From: Flammeovirgaceae bacterium
GTDB taxonomy: Bacteria; Bacteroidota; Bacteroidia; Cytophagales; Cyclobacteriaceae
Assembly: GCA_003229495.1 (NCBI GenBank)
Contig: QIEB01000132.1
Span: 1 to 5,186 of the forward strand
Direction: 5' to 3'
DNA: 5,186 bases
The position numbers and the translations under genes were made by a program. Shown here one piece after another: positions 1 to 5,186 of this stretch (the first letter of the stretch is position 1; every line of letters begins with the position of its first letter). Under the pieces are notes generated by a model that was not told the DNA's origin, made no database searches, and saw nothing but the letters and a program-made list of their open reading frames with translations.

Positions 1-92
1 CAGTTTATGATGAGTATAATTGTCTTAACGACAATCAGTTTGTCAGGGAAAATTTGGATAATTTGAAAAAGGAAGTAGGTCTCAAACAATAA
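1..92 (+). CDS. C-terminal end of an unidentified protein, possibly a dihydrodipicolinate synthase-family lyase (partial)
   Basis: An open frame enters from the left edge (first full codon at 3) and runs 29 codons to TAA at 90-92. The tail is charged and helical, ending NLDNLKKEVGLKQ. A terminal amphipathic helix of this kind, following a short loop and closing on a 'vGL'-like end, is what DHDPS/N-acetylneuraminate lyase-family aldolases often show. From memory, such aldolases also sit beside epimerase, GNAT and SSS symporter genes like those in this window. The identification rests mainly on context, and 29 residues cannot prove it. The stop lies 8 nt before the ATG of the next gene on the same strand, so the two are very probably co-transcribed. 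Confidence 0.45.
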   Translation, partial: VYDEYNCLNDNQFVRENLDNLKKEVGLKQ

Positions 93-100
93 AACAATAA

Positions 101-1134
101 ATGAAGTTTACGGATATAAAGAATATTGAGGGCCTATGGCAGTTTATGACTGCACCTTCTGAAGGATTGGTTCAATCCCTGGCAAAATTGGGACTGGGTG
201 ACATGATGATCCTGGGTGGAAGCGGTAAAATGGGTAAAGAGCTGATAGGATTGCTACAGAATTCGGACAAGGCTAATGATATTTCCAGGGGAATCATGGT
301 TGCATCTACCTTTAGTAACGCCTCAGATCAGCAGGACCTGGAAGGCCTGGGAGTTTCATGCTATAAGGGAGACCTCTCGGATGAACACTTTCTTACTACC
401 TTGCCCGATGCTCCTTATGTGGTTTATATGATGGGATTCAAATTCGGAAGCAGCGGTGACTGGAGACGATCATTCCAAATGAACTCCGTGGTGCCTTATT
501 TTGTGGGCCAGAAGTACAGCAATTCTTCCATTGTGGTATTTTCATCGGAAACCCCTACCCTCACACCTCGAGACATGGCTTAGGCGCCAAAGAGACCGAT
601 GCTCTGAGCCCCATTGGCATTTACGGATGGAGCATTGTAGCCCGTGAGAGTTCTTTCCAGACCACTACACTTCAAAACCCAAATCAAAAGATCTCGATAT
701 ACCGGTTAATGTATGCTCAGCACCTTCAGTATGGGGTTCTGGTGGATTTGGCTCGAATGATCTATAATAATGAGCCGGTTTCTCTTGATATGCCGGCTGT
801 AAATCTGATTTCTCAACGGGATGCCAATGAAGTGGCTCTTAAGAGCTTCGAAAAATGTAACAAAGAAGGTTGGAAAGTCAATGCAGCAGGGCCTGTTTGG
901 CCAGTGAGAATCATAGTAGGACTTCTAGGTGAGTACCTGGAAAAAAATCCAAGGTTTAGGGGGACGGAAGTGGAGGAAGCATTGCTGGCTGACGACTCTT
1001 TGGCAAGGAGTACATTTGGGGAATATCAGGATATGCCTCAGCACATGATCGAAGCCGCGGCCACCTGGGTACGCAATGGAGGGGATTACTGGAACAAGCC
1101 CACTCATTTTGGAAGAGTTAGGCACGACTACTAA
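101..1134 (+). pseudogene. NAD(P)-dependent epimerase/dehydratase-like oxidoreductase, split by a frameshift
   Basis: Two consecutive frames make one protein. The first (101-583, 160 codons) carries the Rossmann dinucleotide-binding loop GGSGKMG at residues 39-45 (GxxGxxG), then strands ending in VVYMMGFKFG and IVVFSS. The second continues from about 547 in the +1 class frame with GNPYPHT, SPIGIYGW, a substrate-domain segment YGVLVDLARMI, and the closing GGDYWNKPTHF. Restoring one G at 547-548 gives 344 residues, normal for extended-SDR epimerases. The join recreates FSSGNPYP, the loop expected after the fourth core strand. The usual YxxxK reads Y175-G-W-S-I, so the catalytic lysine is absent; this may be a feature of the subfamily rather than decay. 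The substrate is unknown. Start ATG 101 follows the preceding stop by 8 nt. As written, the product stops at residue 160, losing the substrate domain and giving a non-functional fragment unless the missing base is a sequencing error. Confidence 0.85.
547..548 (+). other. Frameshift site: probable loss of one G
   Basis: The reading frame needed upstream (ending V-F-S-S at tcg, 545-547) and the one needed downstream (gga aac ccc tac, G-N-P-Y, from 547) overlap by exactly one G. Adding a G turns tcgga into tcggga and restores a continuous, family-like sequence. A one-base loss in a short G run could be a genuine mutation or a base-calling error; the sequence alone cannot distinguish them. Confidence 0.75.
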
Positions 1135-1159
1135 GGATAACCGACAATTCCAAAGATCA

Positions 1160-2212
1160 ATGACCCATCTGATTAATCAAAAACTATTTCGGGTAGTGTC
1201 TGCCGGAGAGGACATTGGCCCAATGTATTCATTAACTCAAAAGGCAGGGTGGAACCAGACCCTTGGTGACCTTAAGATACTAGCTGCACAGCACCCACAG
1301 GGTAATTTATTAGGGGTTGCTGACATAAGTGGAGTCAGCGATCCTCTGGGTAGCGGAATGGTGTTGAACGTTGGTGAATCTTTGGCTTGGATCGGCATGA
1401 TATTGGTACATCCGGCACATCGACGCCAGGGTATTGCTTCCGCCATTATGGAGGAGTGTATTGAGGTAGCAAGGTTGGCTATGGGTAATTCAATTGTCGG
1501 GTTAGACGCTACTCCGGCTGGTCTTCAGGTTTATAAAAATATTGGCTTCCAAAGGTCATTTAAAATATGGCGATGCCAACTAAAGACGGACACTGCCATC
1601 CCGGTAGATGCTTCAGTAGAAGTAGTTCGTGATTATTCTATGTATAAATACACAAAACTACTAAAGATCACTGGCTTGCATCAAAAATTTAGGGGATTGA
1701 GGCTCATTCATAAGATGCATTCGGAAGGTACCTTGATGGCAATGTCGAAAGGGAAACCTGTAGGTATGGTAATGACCCGTCCAGGTAGATTGATGCCATT
1801 TATTGGACCCTTAGTAGCAACCTCATCAGGTGTTGCCAAGACTTTATTGGACCATGTGCTAAAATATTGGAAAGAAAGGGGGCATGATGAGGTTTTTATG
1901 GATATACCTGAAAAGCATTTTAAAAGTGCTTCCCGTTGGGAAAATGAGACAAAATGTATCGAATCGCCAACTAATTGCATATTGACTTCTGAAATCCGGC
2001 CTCTAAGAAGTTTAATTCGCATGTACGAAGTAATCACCGATGACAATTTCAGCAGGCTGTCAACCAGAATATCTCAGGGCAAAAGACCTGTCCGGAGCCT
2101 TGAAACATTGAAGCACGGAAGGGCCGGTTTGCAAGCTACCACTATTTACATGAAGCAGGAGATAGAAACACTACAGTATATTTATGCAGCCGGTGGTCCG
2201 GAACTAAGCTGA
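1160..2212 (+). CDS. Two-domain GNAT-family N-acetyltransferase (YitH/Acetyltransf_18 type)
   Basis: It probably transfers an acetyl group from acetyl-CoA to an amine on an unknown small molecule, in the cytoplasm. With ATG 1160 the product is 350 residues. The N-terminal GNAT fold spans about 8-140: AGWNQT at 29-34 is typical of the YitH-like branch; WIGMILVHPAHRRQGIA at 77-93 is motif A with the pyrophosphate-binding RRQGIA loop; LDATPAGLQVYKNIGF at 115-130 is the motif B region. The second half, about 155-350, matches the Acetyltransf_18 type and ends with the characteristic IYAAGGPELS. A longer frame opens at ATG 1076 but would overlap the epimerase by 59 nt. Those 28 extra residues look non-homologous, and family members begin close to the segment at residues 10-13, so 1160 is preferred. 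It follows the epimerase stop by 25 nt, in the same operon. No internal stop or missing motif is seen, so it appears intact although its upstream neighbour is broken. Confidence 0.88.
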   Translation: MTHLINQKLFRVVSAGEDIGPMYSLTQKAGWNQTLGDLKILAAQHPQGNLLGVADISGVSDPLGSGMVLNVGESLAWIGMILVHPAHRRQGIASAIMEECIEVARLAMGNSIVGLDATPAGLQVYKNIGFQRSFKIWRCQLKTDTAIPVDASVEVVRDYSMYKYTKLLKITGLHQKFRGLRLIHKMHSEGTLMAMSKGKPVGMVMTRPGRLMPFIGPLVATSSGVAKTLLDHVLKYWKERGHDEVFMDIPEKHFKSASRWENETKCIESPTNCILTSEIRPLRSLIRMYEVITDDNFSRLSTRISQGKRPVRSLETLKHGRAGLQATTIYMKQEIETLQYIYAAGGPELS

Positions 2213-2302
2213 GTTTCAAGCACATTGAAATAAAACAGTTCTTGTTAGAAGATCCAATTTACCATAACGTATAATGAAGCAATTAGCGTTAAATGATTGA
2301 GT
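2213..2302 (+). other. Intergenic gap with a short imperfect inverted repeat
   Basis: This stretch between the acetyltransferase stop and the ATPase remnant has stops in all three frames. It holds a 5-bp inverted repeat, TAACG at 2265-2269 and CGTTA at 2287-2291, separated by 17 nt. A TATAAT string at 2270-2275 lies inside it, but no partner -35 element at standard spacing is obvious. There is no G/C-rich hairpin with a T run, so no intrinsic terminator for the acetyltransferase operon. The missing 5' part of the ATPase gene must have been lost at or near here. Confidence 0.4.
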
Positions 2303-3019
2303 ATGCCCCTTGAAAGTTATCTTGATACCAAAGGTAAATTGAATGAAAGGTTAGTATACGGTAGTTATCCGGAGTTGGAAATCTACAGCGACCTGAACGA
2401 AAAAGCTAATTACCTTGAAGGAATAGTTAACTCTTATCTGCTGAAAGACATATTGGAATTTGAAGGAATAAGGAAAGCAGACAAAATAATTAACCTGCTC
2501 AGGTTAATAGCATTTCAGATTGGGAAGGAAGTTAATATGGAGGAAATAGCAAGCAATTTAAAAGGTATTTCAAGAAATACTGTAGAAAGATACCTGGATA
2601 TACTTTCCAAGGTATTTATTGTATACAACGTTCGAGGGTTTAGTAGAAACCTGCGTAAGGAAATCACTAAATCAAGCAGGTGGTATTTTTATGATAATGG
2701 AATCAGAAATGCTATTATACAAAATTATAATGCATTAGAGCTTCGTGGGGATAAAGGTGCGCTTTGGGAAAATTATTTAATGGCTGAAAGGATCAAGTAT
2801 AATGCTTATTCCAAAAACAAAGTGAGTTATTACTTTTGGCGTACATATGATCAACAGGAACTCGATCTGGTAGAAGAACAAAGTGGAGCTCTTAGAGGTT
2901 ATGAATTTAAATGGAGTCCGAGAAAAAAGACTAAGCCACCGGGAGGCTGGGTAAATAGCTACCCTGAAGCTAGCTTTGAGGTGATCCACAACAATAATTA
3001 TCTTGAGTTCATATCCTAA
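2303..3019 (+). CDS. C-terminal remnant of an AAA_14/DUF4143-type ATPase
   Basis: Whole members of this family are about 380-400 residues: an N-terminal AAA+ P-loop domain (AAA_14), then a winged-helix segment and a DUF4143 domain. Here only 238 residues from ATG 2303 remain (a TTG at 2297 would add two), starting at about the ERLVYGSYPELE segment that normally follows the ATPase domain. There is no Walker A or B motif. What remains is well preserved: NSYLLKDIL at about 43-51, a helix-turn-helix-like EEIASNLKGISRNTVERYLD at about 80-99, YFYDNGIRNAI at 128-138, GALWENYL at 152-159, and ELDL...YEFK at about 186-203, which resembles the D...ExK pattern of PD-(D/E)xK nuclease-like folds. An in-frame TGA at 2294-2296 sits just before the start. 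The function of full-length relatives is poorly known. Without the P-loop this is most likely a dead fragment, although its clean frame leaves some chance of a stand-alone DUF4143 protein. Confidence 0.82.
   Translation: MPLESYLDTKGKLNERLVYGSYPELEIYSDLNEKANYLEGIVNSYLLKDILEFEGIRKADKIINLLRLIAFQIGKEVNMEEIASNLKGISRNTVERYLDILSKVFIVYNVRGFSRNLRKEITKSSRWYFYDNGIRNAIIQNYNALELRGDKGALWENYLMAERIKYNAYSKNKVSYYFWRTYDQQELDLVEEQSGALRGYEFKWSPRKKTKPPGGWVNSYPEASFEVIHNNNYLEFIS
3016..3019. other. Overlapping convergent stop codons
   Basis: The ATPase remnant ends with TAA at 3017-3019 on +, and the symporter ends with TAG at 3018-3016 on -. The two reading frames thus share two bases and leave no room for a bidirectional terminator between them. 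Any termination signals must lie inside the opposing coding regions. Confidence 0.9.
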
Positions 3020-4722
3020 TTTGACTGCGCAGTCCTGTGCTTATTGAATAGCAATACGCCTGGTAGCGCCACCACCAGCCCGGTGAAAATCACAATTCCC
3101 CGCCCGGTTTCAGAATAGATTCCTAAGCCAATCATCAGCATCCCGGTAAACATAAGTGCCAGCCCCATTACTTTAAAGGCTAATTTATTCTGATTTGATG
3201 ATTCAGCAGTTGTTTGCATCTCCTGCTCGTGGATCGGATTCGAATAAAAACTTGCGCTGGTGTTCCCAAGGTCCAAAGGTCCAACAGGACCCCTTTGGGT
3301 ACTACCTTCGGAGGTCTCTGGCGCCATCCAGTAATAAAGCTCAAATAGTCCAAGTAGTAAAATTGGCACCAACACGCCCACCATCATTTCAGCGGCACGA
3401 TCCAGTGAGAATTCCAATAAAACCGGGGAAATAAATTTGAAAAAAAGATTGATCACCAGTCCCAAGACCGTGGTAGTGATGATTGAAAATGATGTTTGTC
3501 GTCTGGAAAATAAAGCCCAAATGGCTGGGGCAAACAAAGGAGCTCCAGTAATGGCACCCACACTAAGCACCACTTCTACAATACCTCCTAGCCGAGGGAC
3601 TAATAATGCCACGCCGATAGTGAGTACTCCAAAAACTACCGTAGAAATTCTAGCTATTGACATTAGGGTCTTATCTGGCAATTTTTTGATCCGATTGAAA
3701 ATGTCGTTAGTAAATACAGCGGCTGACATATTAAGGGTAGTGGTCACTGAACTTGCGGTGGCAAAAATCATCCCTCCCAGCATCAAACCCAGTATGCCTT
3801 GGGGGAGCACTTGTTTGGACATCAGCAAAAATGCGCCTTCAGTTTCTATCCCATTCAGATTGCCGCCTTCCAACAATCTGTATATCATTGGTGGGAGCAT
3901 CCAAACTATGGGGCTGATCAAATACAAAGTCCCAAAAAGCCAGCCAACCTTCCTGGCATCTTTCTCAGATTTTACGCTGGTATATCGTTGAACATAGGCC
4001 CAGTTACCACCAATAAAAATAGTATTGTAGAACATAAAGGCCACCAGAAAGCCAATGGTGTATTCACCATTTATCAGATCAAAAAAATCGTTGGGCGCTT
4101 GTGCTATGAATTGCCCCGGACCACCTATTTGTTGAAATGCCAATGGAATAACAATGATCAGACCTGCCGATAAAATCACGAATTGCAGTACATCGGTGAT
4201 CACCACCGCCCAAAGACCCCCGGCGGTGGTATATCCGATGATTAACAGGCCGATAGCTATGATGGATATTTCAACTGAAAGTCCCGTGGAAATATTTACT
4301 AGTTTGGCTACAGGATATAAAAAGGCCCCGGTGGTAACAAAACTTAGCAGCAAAAACAGGTAGCTGTAAAATTGTTTCAATGGAACGCCGAATCGGCTGC
4401 CAATATACGATCCAACGGTTAAGGCTCCGGTTTTTCTCCATTTTGGAGCTATATAGAAACCAATAAAAAATCCGCCCAATGCCATCATCCATTGAATGGT
4501 AATTGCCACCCATCCGTATTGATAAGCAATAGATCCCCAGACCACAAAGGTGCCGGCAGAGAAGAAACTCATAAATAGTGATAATCCGCTAAGCCACCAG
4601 GGCAAAGCGCCACCCGCAGCAAAATATGATTTCATAGAGGTACCGGAACCGGTAAAAGCCATTCCAGCCAACAGAACCACTAAGGCAAAGAGGACAATCA
4701 CAAAGTAGTCTAATGCCGGCAT
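3016..4722 (-). CDS. Sodium:solute symporter (SSS family, SLC5-like)
   Basis: An inner-membrane transporter that couples Na+ entry to uptake of an organic solute; the substrate is not predictable from sequence. The 568-residue product starts at ATG 4722-4720 and ends at TAG 3018-3016. About 13 hydrophobic segments lie between residues 5 and 465. Family hallmarks are ALPWWLSGLSLF at 39-50 with FFSAGTFVVWG at 53-63, the SSS signature region YTTAGGLWAVVITDVLQ at 164-180, and FATASSVTTTLN at 320-331, whose A321 and S324-S325 match the Na2-site pattern of vSGLT-type transporters. A polar stretch at about 468-515 is followed by two further hydrophobic segments (about 516-537 and 541-559), a C-terminal extension beyond the usual core. 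The gene starts 5 nt after the stop of the FAD oxidoreductase, implying one operon and probably a shared substrate pathway. It is uninterrupted. No clear Shine-Dalgarno precedes the ATG, which is usual in Bacteroidota. Confidence 0.93.
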   Translation of the reverse strand: MPALDYFVIVLFALVVLLAGMAFTGSGTSMKSYFAAGGALPWWLSGLSLFMSFFSAGTFVVWGSIAYQYGWVAITIQWMMALGGFFIGFYIAPKWRKTGALTVGSYIGSRFGVPLKQFYSYLFLLLSFVTTGAFLYPVAKLVNISTGLSVEISIIAIGLLIIGYTTAGGLWAVVITDVLQFVILSAGLIIVIPLAFQQIGGPGQFIAQAPNDFFDLINGEYTIGFLVAFMFYNTIFIGGNWAYVQRYTSVKSEKDARKVGWLFGTLYLISPIVWMLPPMIYRLLEGGNLNGIETEGAFLLMSKQVLPQGILGLMLGGMIFATASSVTTTLNMSAAVFTNDIFNRIKKLPDKTLMSIARISTVVFGVLTIGVALLVPRLGGIVEVVLSVGAITGAPLFAPAIWALFSRRQTSFSIITTTVLGLVINLFFKFISPVLLEFSLDRAAEMMVGVLVPILLLGLFELYYWMAPETSEGSTQRGPVGPLDLGNTSASFYSNPIHEQEMQTTAESSNQNKLAFKVMGLALMFTGMLMIGLGIYSETGRGIVIFTGLVVALPGVLLFNKHRTAQSN

Positions 4723-4727
4723 CGGTG

Positions 4728-5186
4728 TCAGTTAATATCTACACCAAATACAGATACCGGAACGTTTTCAGCGGGCCTGACGAAACGGAAAGTAAGCTCA
4801 CTAGTTTCAATGGTTGGTTCACAATGGATTTCATTGCGGGTTTGATGGTTTTCACGCTGTTCATAGATCAGCTGCTTTTTTTCATCAAATACCTGATATT
4901 CACTAACCACAAATGGCATCACACTTTCGGCATGACTCCAGATGGAAGTTTCCATGGGATGATCGAAATCCGAAATCGGTATCAAAGCTCAATAATATCT
5001 TGTTTATCCTTTTTGGGGATGGCCATTTCAAACACAGCTCAGGGAATGGATCATCTAAGTCAGCAACCCAGGCATTGGGTTGTAGATATGGCCGGTAGTA
5101 ACCATTGGTTAAGTTGGATACGCCAAAGCAGTTCAGGGCAGGAGTAATGGACATTGCAAGATTATGTCCTCCTGGCCGACGTTCAG
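4728..5186 (-). pseudogene. C-terminal part of an FAD-dependent oxidoreductase, frameshifted (partial, runs off the right edge)
   Basis: Two overlapping - strand frames form one protein tail. The upstream frame (from 5186, internal Met at 5154) gives NLTNGYYRP, NAWVADLDDPFPELCLKW and KILLSFDTDF. The downstream frame, ending at TGA 4730-4728, gives DHPMETSIWSH, MPFVVSEYQVFDE, ENHQTRNEI and NVPVSVFGVDIN. This order fits the discoidin/galactose-binding-like C-terminal domain of FAD_oxidored (PF12831-type) enzymes as I know them; the FAD-binding part would lie right of the window and is not seen. The join FDTDF-DHPMETS is natural only if one copy of a 7-bp tandem repeat (4964-4977) is removed. 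As written, translation of the upstream frame ends at TAG 4905-4903, replacing roughly the last 80 residues with about two dozen unrelated ones. The enzyme presumably oxidises the solute taken up by the adjacent symporter; this is inference. Confidence 0.78.
4964..4977 (-). repeat. Perfect 7-bp tandem duplication causing a frameshift
   Basis: On the + strand the unit CGAAATC occurs twice back to back, at 4964-4970 and 4971-4977. In the - strand coding sense this is GATTTCG repeated. Deleting one copy gives gat acc gat ttc gat cat, D-T-D-F-D-H, and joins the two frames of the FAD oxidoreductase tail. The length (7, not a multiple of 3) and position match the frame change exactly, so replication slippage or a short duplication is the simplest cause. 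Confidence 0.85.

Noticed and set aside
19..35. Perfect 6-bp inverted repeat ATTGTC/GACAAT with a 5-nt loop
   Set aside because: It lies inside the coding end of the left-edge gene, is AT-rich and lacks a following T run, so it is not a convincing terminator.
1..149. CAGTTTATGA at 1-10 and again at 140-149
   Set aside because: A 10-base match in two different coding contexts with no flanking similarity; most likely chance.
1076..1159. Longer start of the acetyltransferase at ATG 1076
   Set aside because: It overlaps the conserved C-terminus of the epimerase (PTHF motif) by 59 nt, and the 28 added residues do not resemble the start of a GNAT domain.
2215..2274. Short protein-like frame reading FKHIEIKQFLLEDPIYHNV in the intergenic gap
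   Set aside because: Only 19 codons, no start codon, and no resemblance to the missing ATPase domain.
2242..2275. Possible promoter with TATAAT at 2270-2275
   Set aside because: The nearest TTG-type -35 string is about 22 nt away and the Bacteroidota TAnnTTTG pattern is absent, so support is too weak to annotate it as a promoter.
3195..4363. Several + strand open frames across the symporter (3195-3434, 3437-3991, 3799-4173, 4154-4363)
   Set aside because: They are antisense to a strongly recognisable membrane transporter and have low-complexity or non-family-like translations; shadows of the real gene.
4713..5147. + strand open frame of 144 codons at the right end
   Set aside because: It is antisense to the FAD oxidoreductase tail, whose motifs are recognisable on the - strand; its own translation resembles no known protein.

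Overview
The window looks like chromosomal DNA of a Bacteroidota bacterium, probably a marine or soil Cytophagia relative. The grounds are moderate AT bias, very short intergenic gaps, start codons without a clear AGGAGG, and protein families (DUF4143 ATPase, SSS symporter, FAD-dependent oxidoreductase with a discoidin-like tail) that are common there. This placement is inferred from family resemblance; no marker gene is present.

Left half, + strand: the last 29 codons of a gene entering from the left (possibly a dihydrodipicolinate synthase-family lyase), then, 8 nt later, an NAD(P)-dependent epimerase/dehydratase-like gene (101-1134). That gene is split by a one-base frameshift at about 547. 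It is followed by an apparently intact two-domain GNAT acetyltransferase of the YitH/Acetyltransf_18 kind (1160-2212). After an 84-90 bp gap comes the C-terminal portion of an AAA_14/DUF4143 ATPase that has lost its whole nucleotide-binding domain (2303-3019).

Right half, - strand: an intact 568-residue sodium:solute symporter (4722-3016) lies 5 nt downstream of the stop codon of an FAD-dependent oxidoreductase. Only the C-terminal end of the oxidoreductase is in the window (5186-4728). It carries a perfect 7-bp tandem duplication (4964-4977) that shifts the frame. The symporter and the ATPase remnant converge, and their stop codons overlap.

Taken together, symporter, FAD oxidoreductase, epimerase/reductase, a possible aldolase-type lyase and an acetyltransferase look like an uptake-and-catabolism locus for an organic acid, sugar acid or similar small molecule. 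The substrate cannot be read from the sequence. Three of the genes carry lesions (single-base deletion, 7-bp duplication, N-terminal truncation), while the acetyltransferase and transporter stay open. I therefore read the locus as partly decayed; the single-base lesion could alternatively be an assembly error. I see no new defence or mobile system, no RNA gene and no CRISPR array.
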